Shown: in pieces, positions 1 through 7,778 of the stretch
How positions within the stretch are numbered: the first letter of the stretch is position 1
Layout: each line of letters starts with the position of its first letter
NCBI GenBank assembly: GCA_964459305.1
Contig: CAYWNA010000187.1
Coordinates: 1-26,189 of the forward strand
Direction: 5' to 3'
Source of the DNA: CAYWNA01 sp964459305
Lineage (GTDB): Bacteria; Planctomycetota; Planctomycetia; Pirellulales; Pirellulaceae
Length of the DNA: 26,189 bases
Translations under genes and position numbers: made by a program
Notes under the pieces: generated by a model
Told to the model about the DNA's origin: nothing
What the model saw: the letters and a program-made list of their open reading frames with translations, nothing else
The model's database searches: none

Positions 1-988
1 TTACCGGCGTCAAGTCAATGCCGTCCCAGGCGTAATGGCTCTTTGCCGTGACGCCGATCATGGAAAGCACCGTGGGCATGATGTCGGACGTGGTCGCGGG
101 CACGTCGATCTTGCCCGGCTCGATCTTGGCTGGCCATTCCAGTATGCCGGGAACACGCAGGCCACCTTCGTAGATGCTGCCCTTCCTCTCTCGGCCGCCA
201 GAACTCTCTTTGCGGAGGCCACCGTTATCGCTGCAGTACCAAAGGATCGTGTTCCGTTCGATGCCGAGGGTCCTGAGCTCCTTTCGCAGCCGCCCGAAAG
301 CGTGGTCCAGTACAGTGATCTCCTGGAAGTACCCAGAAGCCTTGACTCCCTTATACGGGTCGGGGCCCGATAGTTTCTCTAGATGCGGATCGTGGGGAGA
401 CGGAAACCAAGCGATGGCGAACATCGGTTTGCCGTCACTATTATGCTTCCGCAGAAACGCGATGGTTTCGTCGATGGTGATCTCGGAACCTGAGCCTTTG
501 ATTTGTTCCACGATCCCGTTGCGGCTGAGGAATGGGTCGTTGTCGAAGAAATTCAAGCCGATGACCCACTCGTCGAAACCGCTGTTCCCCGGATTGACCG
601 GGCTGTCTTTTTGCGCGGAGCCCACGTGCCATTTGCCGAACATGCCGGTGACGTAGCCCGCGTCGCGCAGGGCCTCGGCAATCGTCGTCTCCTGCGGGCG
701 CATGTAACGGCCGTGATTGGTGATCTTGATCCGGATCGGGTGGCGCCCGGTCAGAACACTGCCGCGTGTGGGAGAGCAAACCGGGGCAGCAGCGTAGAAG
801 CGGTTGAAGACCAGACTGTCTTTCGCCATGGCGTCCAGGTTGGGTGTCTTCACAGCCGGGTGCCCGTTGTAACCGGTATCGCCCCAACCCTGATCGTCCG
901 CCATGACCAGGATGACATTCGGGCGTTCAGCGTGGAGTGCGGTGGTGAGGACGCTGATCAAGCAAAGTGCCAGGGCCAGTTTTTTCAT
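1..988 (-). CDS. Sulfatase (arylsulfatase type), 3' end beyond window
   Basis: This is an exported type I sulfatase that would hydrolyse sulfate esters, probably on polysaccharides. The 329 codons present begin with a Sec signal (MKKLALALCLISVLTTALHA). The metal-binding segment NVILVMADDQGWGD (Asp31, Asp32) follows, then the sulfatase signature CSPTRGS...GRHP. Cys71 of that motif would be converted to formylglycine. FGKWHVG near residue 118 and the later DNGG motif are also family features. The ATG at 988 is chosen because a GGAG lies about 8 bases upstream and a signal peptide follows at once. The frame is open to position 2, so the C-terminal part lies outside the window. Activity needs a formylglycine-generating enzyme; the only such sequence here is a broken fragment near 19.3 kb. 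The 232 bases between this start and the next gene show nothing recognisable. The family call is firm; the substrate is unknown. Confidence 0.95.
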   Translation of the reverse strand, partial: MKKLALALCLISVLTTALHAERPNVILVMADDQGWGDTGYNGHPAVKTPNLDAMAKDSLVFNRFYAAAPVCSPTRGSVLTGRHPIRIKITNHGRYMRPQETTIAEALRDAGYVTGMFGKWHVGSAQKDSPVNPGNSGFDEWVIGLNFFDNDPFLSRNGIVEQIKGSGSEITIDETIAFLRKHNSDGKPMFAIAWFPSPHDPHLEKLSGPDPYKGVKASGYFQEITVLDHAFGRLRKELRTLGIERNTILWYCSDNGGLRKESSGGRERKGSIYEGGLRVPGILEWPAKIEPGKIDVPATTSDIMPTVLSMIGVTAKSHYAWDGIDLTPV

Positions 989-1220
989 CGGGTCGTCTCC
1001 GTGTTAGGTGCAAGAGTCTCTATAACTGCGAACGATCAGAGTTCGCGCACCGGGCGTGCATTTCTCGTATTCTAATTCGATTTGTTGCCCTCTTGCTCAG
1101 ATTTCGTACAGGAAGATGTGAGACAAGAAAATCCGGAGGTTGTGTCTTTCTGCCGTGCATATTCCTGTAATAGCTCTTCGGTTGCGGCTCCACCGCGCCA
1201 AGTTATCCCCAACGGTGCGT

Positions 1221-2696
1221 TCACTCCCACAGGGAGTTTATCGCCTCGACAGTCTGGTCGACGAGTGCCTGCCCGCCCTCGGGACCGACAGGACAACTGG
1301 GCGGGATCGCGCTGTAGCCGCCTCCCTTGACCGCCCTGACCGTCGGCAGATACGAACCCGATCGCTCGCCGGTCAGTTGGATGACGAACGTCTGCACGGC
1401 CTTGCTTCGGGCTTTGATCTGAATGCCGTAGTCAGTGTACAGCTCGAAGGGGTTCGTGCAGATGGCGATGTCGCCCAGGCGGATGACGTGGAATTGTCGC
1501 TCGTACAGGTCACCTGGCTTCTGCTGCTCGTAGCGGTCGACAACCTTCTTCTGCCAGAGCATCCTGCGGCGGTTGGCTGGATTCTTCGAGAGTCTATCGA
1601 CCTCGGCCTTAGCAGCCGCGTATTGCTCGTCGGTGACCTTCCAGGGTGGAAGTTTGAATGTTCGCACCAGGTGCACTAGCTTCACGTCGGTGCGAATGTC
1701 GTCCTTGGCCACCTCGTGGGCTTCGTCCACGGCGAGGTCGATTCGTCGGGCGATTTCTTCGAGTCGAGTGAGGCCGCGGAGCTTGAGCATTCTCGCTTCG
1801 GCCGCCCGGTTGAACATCAGATGGGGCGACTGGTCGCCAGCCGCTCCGCACCACCCCAGCACGCAGATGTCCTTGCCGTAGCCATCTCGCAGCAGCTCTC
1901 GGGTCTCGTGCCAGAAGTCGGCGTTGACGGCGCGTCGGCTTTCAACCTCCTGTGCGGGGCACGCCACGTCGACGGCCATGGCGATCGGCTTCTTCTTCGC
2001 ATCCCAAAGGCAGAGCACGTCGATCCCGTGGTCCTCGTATCCCTCGATGCCGCGGAACTCGGGTTTGTCGGTCTTACCGTACATGGCGGCCGAGCCGTTG
2101 GCGTAGACGGCCCGGCGGTTGTAGGCCACCACGGCGTGCCCCAGCCCCCAGCTAACGCCGGCCGGTTTGCGTCCTTTCCATGCCTTGACCACCGCGTCGC
2201 TGACCTGCTTCACGAGGAACTCGACGTATTCGGCTGGCTGGATCACGCCTTCGGCGGGTATGACGTACTTGCCCTCAACCATCACCGGAGCGGTGTGAGT
2301 ATGGGTGGCGCTGACGAAGAGCTTCTGCACGTCGACCTCGGGCAACTTGGCGCTAACGCTCTTTCTGATCCGCGATTGAATGTCTTCACGAATCACAACC
2401 AGGTCGCAGGAGACCATGACAGCCAAATCCAGCGACTTGTCGCCGTTGCACGACTCCAGCGCGAGGACGTTTGCCGTGACTGGGCTTTCCACGGTCTTCG
2501 CGACCCGCGTGTGGAATTGGCCGGAGAGGGCGACGGGCTGCTCGGGGGTGATACTGGTGCTGGCCGCGCCGACTAGCAACTCGGCCGCCCGGAGGCCGGG
2601 CACGTGGCCGTACCACAAGGCGGTCATGCAAACCGCCAACACGGCGAATCGCCCATGAGCGGCATGGAAGTTGAAGTGCTTGTGTTTCTCGATCAT
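1221..2696 (-). CDS. Neutral/alkaline ceramidase-like exported hydrolase
   Basis: This 491-residue protein resembles the N-terminal catalytic domain of neutral (non-lysosomal) ceramidases, which are zinc amidases. Such ceramidase-like proteins are common and mostly uncharacterised in Planctomycetes. A hydrophobic signal segment spans about residues 16-38. LVGAASTSITP (about 41-51) matches the family's N-terminal motif, with Ser where Asp is usual. THTHTAP (131-137) matches the SHTHSGP zinc motif through His132 and His134. GWCGAAGDQSP (281-291) matches the glycine-rich motif before the active site. The open frame extends 16 codons further upstream, but the ATG at 2696 is preferred because a strong GAGGAG lies 7 bases away and the signal peptide follows. 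It lacks the C-terminal immunoglobulin-like domain of true ceramidases, so an amidase of another substrate is possible. It is transcribed away from the PQQ gene across a 231-base gap. Confidence 0.85.
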   Translation of the reverse strand: MIEKHKHFNFHAAHGRFAVLAVCMTALWYGHVPGLRAAELLVGAASTSITPEQPVALSGQFHTRVAKTVESPVTANVLALESCNGDKSLDLAVMVSCDLVVIREDIQSRIRKSVSAKLPEVDVQKLFVSATHTHTAPVMVEGKYVIPAEGVIQPAEYVEFLVKQVSDAVVKAWKGRKPAGVSWGLGHAVVAYNRRAVYANGSAAMYGKTDKPEFRGIEGYEDHGIDVLCLWDAKKKPIAMAVDVACPAQEVESRRAVNADFWHETRELLRDGYGKDICVLGWCGAAGDQSPHLMFNRAAEARMLKLRGLTRLEEIARRIDLAVDEAHEVAKDDIRTDVKLVHLVRTFKLPPWKVTDEQYAAAKAEVDRLSKNPANRRRMLWQKKVVDRYEQQKPGDLYERQFHVIRLGDIAICTNPFELYTDYGIQIKARSKAVQTFVIQLTGERSGSYLPTVRAVKGGGYSAIPPSCPVGPEGGQALVDQTVEAINSLWE

Positions 2697-2703
2697 GTTG
2701 GTG

Positions 2704-2709
2704 CTCCTC
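2704..2709 (-). promoter_or_regulatory. Ribosome binding site deciding the ceramidase-like start
   Basis: GAGGAG on the minus strand sits 7 bases before the ATG at 2696. It favours this start over the longer in-frame option at 2744, which has no comparable site. Confidence 0.75.
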
Positions 2710-2927
2710 AGGCAGGGGTGAGTTGGTGGCGTGACCGCGACCAACCGTCGCGCTCTCTTGCAGCGTACGTTTTACTCACATCACGAATTCTGAGTGTAGC
2801 AGAGTACGCGGCAGATTACGTCATGGGGTATGCCTTGTTGATTCCCATGGCGTGGATAGGCTAAGCTCAAGACTGCGATGCGAAATGCAGGGCAACATGA
2901 CCGCGTACCACAAGGGGTTGCTGAAAG

Positions 2928-5900
2928 ATGAGTCAAACCAGCCGCGAAATCACCTCGCTGTCATACGTTCGTAGCAGCGCCCCGTTGACCTTGTTGCTGT
3001 GGATGACGCTGACCGTCTGCGCGGTTTCGGCTTCCGACTGGCCAACGTATCAACACGATGTCCGGCGGACGGGTTTCACGGAGGAGCGGATCGAGCCGAG
3101 CGAGCTCGCGTTGTTGTGGACGTGGCGGTCGCCGCATCCTCCGCAGCCGGCTTGGGCAGGTCCTGCCAAGTGGGATGCGTACGCGAAGCGCAGGGATTTG
3201 CCGTCCATGCGAAGTTACGATTTGGCGTTCTGTCCAATCGCGGTTGGCGATTCCGTCTTCTTCGGATCGTCTACGGACGATTCGGTCTACTGTGTCGATG
3301 CCAGCAGCGGCCAAGAGAAATGGTCCTACACCACGGACGGACCGGTACGAGTAGCCCCATCCGCTGCGAACGGAAAACTCTATTTCGGATCGGACGACGG
3401 CTACGCGTACTGTTTGCGATCCGCCGACGGGACGCTCGTTTGGCGATTCCGACCGGAAGTTGTTGGAGTCCAGGCTTTAGCCTGTCCTCCGCAGCCTGAA
3501 GGCTGTACTCCAGCGGATATTCCAGACCGGCCGCGGTATAGGAAGATTCTGAACAATGGACGCCTGATTTCGCCGCATCCGTGCCGCACGGGAATTCTGA
3601 TTGACGATGGAATCGCGTATTTCGCCAATGCGTTGTTGCCATGGAAAGACGCATATCTATGTGCAGTGGATGCGGAGACAGGCCTGGCCGAAGGATCGGA
3701 GTGTTACGTCCGCAGATACAATGGCTTGACCTTGGAGGGCGCACCGGCTGCGACTGCCCAGTTGTTGGTTTTCCCGCAGGGTCGAGTCGCTCCTCAACTC
3801 TTCCGTCGCGCCGACGGCAATAATCAAGGACAGCTCAAGAAAAGCAGCGGCGGATCCATTGTCGTCGCCGCACTCGACTCGACCATTTTCCACGGCCCCG
3901 GCGCCGACTCGCGGAAAGGCGCGATTCATAGCAGTAGCTCGACAACGTTGGAGATGATCGCCAGCCACGGACGCGCCCGCGCGATGGTCGTTGCCGGGAG
4001 CGTGACGTACATGCTGACGGACAACGCCCTGATCGCCTCGGATCTTGGCACCCGTAAGACATTGTGGAACGTGCCGTCTCATTGTCCTTACTCGCTGATT
4101 GCGACCGGTGATGTTCTGTATGCCGGCGGCGACGACGAGGTAGCGGCTTTCGCTGCCAATGACGGGAAGCTGCTGTGGCAACATCCGGTCGAAGGTCGAG
4201 CTTACTCTCTGGCGGCGACCAACGGTCGCTTGCTTGCGTGCACTGACGATGGTGCGCTGCATGCGTTCGGCGCGGCGGCTTCCAGCGTTGCACAGGAAGG
4301 CGTATCTCCGTCACAGGATTCTAGCGACACGCCTGGCCGAGAAGACAAAGTTGAGCTGACCCCTGTCGTTCCGATCGAACGCAAAGGGCTGCTAGGCCGG
4401 TGGGTTTTTCAGAAACCTCACACCGTCGGCAAGACGGTCCGAGATCTCGCCGGCAACGCACCGGGGACCATCCTTGGCAATGTTCATTTGTCACAAGCCG
4501 GAGAGCATCAAGCCCTGGAATTCGACGGCCGCGAACAGAGCGTCCTGGTAGCGGGCGACTACACGCAGGTTCGGGTGCCGGAGGAGAGCATTACGGCCGA
4601 GGCATGGGTGCGCGTCGACGAGCCGCTGACCTGGGGCGGTATTGTCGGTATCATCCAAGACAACGGCTCCTACGAACGCGGTTGGATTCTTGGATATCGC
4701 GCATCGAAGTTTAGCTTTGCCCTGGCAGGAGAAGACGGCAACGGACGTCTTACGTACCTGACCGCAAAAACCGATTTCCAGGCGCGACGCTGGTATCACG
4801 TGGTTGGGACCTACGATGGCACAACGATGCGGTTGTTTGTCGACGGGCGTTTGGAGAATACATCCACAATCCAACGAGGCTCGATCCACTATCCCCCGAA
4901 AGCTCTTTACGAAATCGGTGCCTATCACGACGACGATGAGAACTTTCGTCTATCGGGGATGATCCACGAGGTATGCGTCTATGGCGATGCGCTCAGTGCC
5001 CAGGAGGTGGCCCGACGATACACGTCAAAGGCGTCCCGTTTCCCTACTCCCGCCGCGCCGCCGAAGACGATCCGCTTGGCTGCCGGCCCTTGGCTGCAGT
5101 TCGTCGAGCCCGGTGTGGCCACGGTCCGTTGGCGTACTGCGGAGCCTTCGCCTACGCGGCTTGACTATCGGCTCGACGAATCGCCGACGAAGGTCGAAGA
5201 CGCAGTGCTGAAAAGCAAACATGAAGTACGCCTGTCCGGTCTGCGGCACAACCGCGTGTATCGGTACGTCATCTATCGCAAAACGGACGACGGCATGCAG
5301 GCGACCCGCGAGTATGAATGCGACACGTTCTACAACTACACCCTGCCGCCTGCTCCGCGCGGGCTGGCATCGGGGCCGATGGAAGAGGCCGGCCCGGCCA
5401 GTCGAGCCGCCGAACAGATACTCTCGCGTACCCGCATCCATCGCGGAATTTGCCTGGTGGCCGGATCGGGCGAAGGACGGCTGGCCCGCGAACTGGCCCA
5501 ACGCAGCCAATTGCGAATCATCGGTGTGGAAAGCGACCCGGAGAAGGTCAAAGTATCGAGGGACGCGCTGAAGAAAGCAAAACTGTACGGCGTCCGGGTC
5601 ACGATTCATCACGTCCCGCGACTCGACGCCCTCCCGTTTATCGACAGCTTTGCAAACTTGGTGGTTTCCGAGCGGCTGCTTGACGGGGCAGAGTTTCCCT
5701 GCGGTGCCTCTGAGGTGTTGCGACTTCTGCGACCGGACGGCGGCATCGCGTACGTCGGACAGCCGCGCGACGCCCAGCGGCCTTTGACGGCGGATCAGTT
5801 GCGCGAGTGGTTGAAGGCCACGTCGGTCAAGGGAGACGTAACCGACGACGGGCAGGGCATTTGGGCGCGTGTTGTTCGAGATCCATTGCCGGGTGCGGCC

Positions 5901-7217
5901 GACTGGTCGCATCTGTACGGTCGTCCAGACAACTCGGCATTCGCGGGAGAGCAGCTAGGCGGCGCTAAGACGGCCAAAGACCTCCAGATCCAATGGATTG
6001 GCCGGCCGGGGCCCCGTTTTCAACCCGACCGCAACGGACGAAAACCGTCGCCGTTGTCCACCGGTGGACGCTTGTTCGTGCAAGGTCTGCACCGCATGGC
6101 TGCGTTGGATGCTTACAACGGAGCCGTGCTGTGGTCGTTGGAAATCCCAGATTTGGAGCGTTTCAACATGCCTCGCGATTGCGGAAATTGGTGCGCTGAT
6201 CGCCGTTTCGTCTACGCCGCCATTCGAGACAAATGCTGGCAGATCGACGCCACTAACGGCCACGTCGTCCGCCTGCACGACGTAGACCCCGCGGCCGCCC
6301 AAGACTGGCGGAATGACTGGGGATATCTGGCAAGCGTTGAAGACAAGATCATCGGCAGCACGGTCAAAGAAGGCGCATCATGGACGAACTTCTGGGGCGG
6401 TGCCGATGCCGGTTGGTACGACGCACGCAGCGGCGCCGTCACCGACAAGATTTGCAGCGACCAACTGTTCGCGATCGAAAAGGAAACCGGGGCAACCGCC
6501 TGGACCCGCGCAGGTGGTCTCGTCCTGAATTCGACGATTACGATAACCAAGAATCGGGTGTTTCTTGTCGAGTGCCGTCATCCGGCAATCATCGAGGGAA
6601 AGCAGCGCCGAGTGGGCGGGGAGAACCTGTGGCAGAGACAATACCTGGTAGCTCTGGACGCCCAGACGGGTATGCTGCTGTGGGAAAGCCCGATCGACAC
6701 CGAGGACGGAACCGTCGTTTTCTATATGGCGCACAGCAAGAACCGTCTGGTCATCGTCTCGTCCACCGGTGGCAAGTATCACGTGAATGCTCTTTCGGAC
6801 AAGGACGGTCAGCCTGCCTGGAACCAGAGTTTTGGCTGGCCCGGGGGCAAAGGCGATCACGGCAAAGCCATGTCGCGACCGGCAATCGTCGGCGATCGGG
6901 TCCTCGTTCGCCCCATGGTATTTTCGCTGACAGATGGCACGCCCCAATCGCAGCACATGCCGGGCGGTGGCTGTGGCACATACGGTTGCTCGACCAACGC
7001 GGTCTTCTTCCGTTCCGGGACGGTAACCATGTGGAGTCCGGAGACGGGCGGATCAAGCACGTGGAAGCGGCTACGCCCAGACTGCTGGCTCAGCACTATC
7101 CCGGCTGCAGGCATGCTGCTATCGCCCGAAGGCGGAGGCGGTTGCAGTTGCGGTACGTGGCTGGAAGCATCCGTTGGCTTCTTGCCGATCAACGCGTCAG
7201 AGCTCGATGATTCATAG
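2928..7217 (+). CDS. Exported PQQ-propeller / LamG / Fn3-like / methyltransferase-like / PQQ fusion protein
   Basis: This is a 1429-residue multidomain protein. A Sec-type signal (about 1-36) precedes DWPTYQHD, the usual opening of planctomycete PQQ-like propellers. A first propeller spans about 37-450, with repeats such as VYCVDASSGQEKWSY. A LamG/concanavalin-like domain spans about 485-700 (ITAEAWVRV, RWYHVVGTYDG, LFVDG). A purple-acid-phosphatase-N or Fn3-like module spans about 715-800. About 815-960 resembles a class I SAM methyltransferase: VAGSGEGRLA at 844-853 is the glycine motif, Glu868 in IIGVESD is the candidate ribose-binding acid, and LLRPDGGIAYV is a late strand. A second propeller spans about 990-1420 and ends in a Cys/Gly-rich tail. 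The role is unknown; carbohydrate binding or redox work at the cell surface is a guess. The ATG at 2928 has AAGGGG about 11 bases upstream. Codons for residues 179-195 come from an inserted palindromic element. Confidence 0.88.
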   Translation: MSQTSREITSLSYVRSSAPLTLLLWMTLTVCAVSASDWPTYQHDVRRTGFTEERIEPSELALLWTWRSPHPPQPAWAGPAKWDAYAKRRDLPSMRSYDLAFCPIAVGDSVFFGSSTDDSVYCVDASSGQEKWSYTTDGPVRVAPSAANGKLYFGSDDGYAYCLRSADGTLVWRFRPEVVGVQALACPPQPEGCTPADIPDRPRYRKILNNGRLISPHPCRTGILIDDGIAYFANALLPWKDAYLCAVDAETGLAEGSECYVRRYNGLTLEGAPAATAQLLVFPQGRVAPQLFRRADGNNQGQLKKSSGGSIVVAALDSTIFHGPGADSRKGAIHSSSSTTLEMIASHGRARAMVVAGSVTYMLTDNALIASDLGTRKTLWNVPSHCPYSLIATGDVLYAGGDDEVAAFAANDGKLLWQHPVEGRAYSLAATNGRLLACTDDGALHAFGAAASSVAQEGVSPSQDSSDTPGREDKVELTPVVPIERKGLLGRWVFQKPHTVGKTVRDLAGNAPGTILGNVHLSQAGEHQALEFDGREQSVLVAGDYTQVRVPEESITAEAWVRVDEPLTWGGIVGIIQDNGSYERGWILGYRASKFSFALAGEDGNGRLTYLTAKTDFQARRWYHVVGTYDGTTMRLFVDGRLENTSTIQRGSIHYPPKALYEIGAYHDDDENFRLSGMIHEVCVYGDALSAQEVARRYTSKASRFPTPAAPPKTIRLAAGPWLQFVEPGVATVRWRTAEPSPTRLDYRLDESPTKVEDAVLKSKHEVRLSGLRHNRVYRYVIYRKTDDGMQATREYECDTFYNYTLPPAPRGLASGPMEEAGPASRAAEQILSRTRIHRGICLVAGSGEGRLARELAQRSQLRIIGVESDPEKVKVSRDALKKAKLYGVRVTIHHVPRLDALPFIDSFANLVVSERLLDGAEFPCGASEVLRLLRPDGGIAYVGQPRDAQRPLTADQLREWLKATSVKGDVTDDGQGIWARVVRDPLPGAADWSHLYGRPDNSAFAGEQLGGAKTAKDLQIQWIGRPGPRFQPDRNGRKPSPLSTGGRLFVQGLHRMAALDAYNGAVLWSLEIPDLERFNMPRDCGNWCADRRFVYAAIRDKCWQIDATNGHVVRLHDVDPAAAQDWRNDWGYLASVEDKIIGSTVKEGASWTNFWGGADAGWYDARSGAVTDKICSDQLFAIEKETGATAWTRAGGLVLNSTITITKNRVFLVECRHPAIIEGKQRRVGGENLWQRQYLVALDAQTGMLLWESPIDTEDGTVVFYMAHSKNRLVIVSSTGGKYHVNALSDKDGQPAWNQSFGWPGGKGDHGKAMSRPAIVGDRVLVRPMVFSLTDGTPQSQHMPGGGCGTYGCSTNAVFFRSGTVTMWSPETGGSSTWKRLRPDCWLSTIPAAGMLLSPEGGGGCSCGTWLEASVGFLPINASELDDS
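3464..3512 (+). repeat. REP-like palindromic element inside a coding sequence
   Basis: This 49-base imperfect hairpin has arms at 3464-3483 and 3493-3512 that match at 16 of 20 positions, with a 9-base loop. Each arm contains a smaller near-palindrome (CAGGCTTTAGCCTG and CAGCCTGAAGGCTG). The outer ends are TGGAGT and ACTCCA. It is read through in frame and adds the low-complexity peptide GVQALACPPQPEGCTPA to the first propeller. Confidence 0.8.
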
Positions 7218-7238
7218 GGGGAACTCAGGTGTCACTAA

Positions 7239-7724
7239 GAAAGGGGCACTGCCGGCCGCTCGGCCGCGGGCCATCCGATTCTCCTGGCGATTGTCACGGA
7301 TCAAAACGTGCTGGACGACGATAAGCAAGTGGTTCTTCTCACGGCAAGCCACGCGGGTGACGAATTGACCGGCTGCAACGGATTCCTGCATTTGACGCGA
7401 TGGCTCGTCGGTGACGATCCCTTGGCCACGAAGATCCGCGAGAAAGTGATCACGCTGGTTGTGCCATGCGTCAATCTGGACGGCTATGTTCACATGACGA
7501 ACGACAGTCCGAAGTCGCGCAAGAGCTGTCATAAAAACAGCAGAGGAAGGGAGACGTGGGGTGCGTACAATTGGGACGGCCCCCGCGACCCGGAAAACAC
7601 GCCCGAGGTCGTCGCGGTGGTCGACGTGGCCGACAAGTATCAGCCGGACGCCGCCTTCGAAGCGCGAGCGAGCTACAGCGTCAAGCGGTCTGGGCCGCCC
7701 AAGAAACATGAAAACGGTTCCTGA
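7239..7724 (+). pseudogene. Remnant of an M14 zinc carboxypeptidase-like gene
   Basis: The open frame begins just after an in-frame TAA at 7236 and has no credible start or signal peptide; the only early start is a GTG at 7308 without a clear ribosome site. The translation includes GHPILLAIVTD, then VVLLTASHAGDELTG, whose His and Glu match the HxxE zinc motif of M14 carboxypeptidases and succinylglutamate-desuccinylase-like proteins. VVPCVNLDGYVHM and YNWDGPRDPENTPE follow, as expected around the substrate-binding region. It then stops after a divergent tail (SVKRSGPPKKHENGS). The N-terminal part and the C-terminal half, with the third zinc ligand and the catalytic Glu, are absent. It lies 21 bases after the PQQ gene stop. 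A decayed, non-functional copy is the simplest reading. Confidence 0.7.
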
Positions 7725-7778
7725 ACGCCTTTTCCGGTCACACACTACGCGCCAAGAAAAACAACGCGATGATGGCAT

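Noticed and set aside
1223..1237. Perfect small hairpin (ACTCCC, ACA, GGGAGT) at the end of the ceramidase-like gene
   Set aside because: It lies within the last codons, has only 6-base arms and no T-run, so it is not a convincing terminator.
1716..2576. Long plus-strand open frame of 286 codons
   Set aside because: It lies opposite the ceramidase-like gene, whose motifs and ribosome site are clear; the frame has no recognisable domain.
5025..5912. Long minus-strand open frame of 295 codons
   Set aside because: It is antisense to the PQQ/LamG/methyltransferase gene and has no start signal or family motif.
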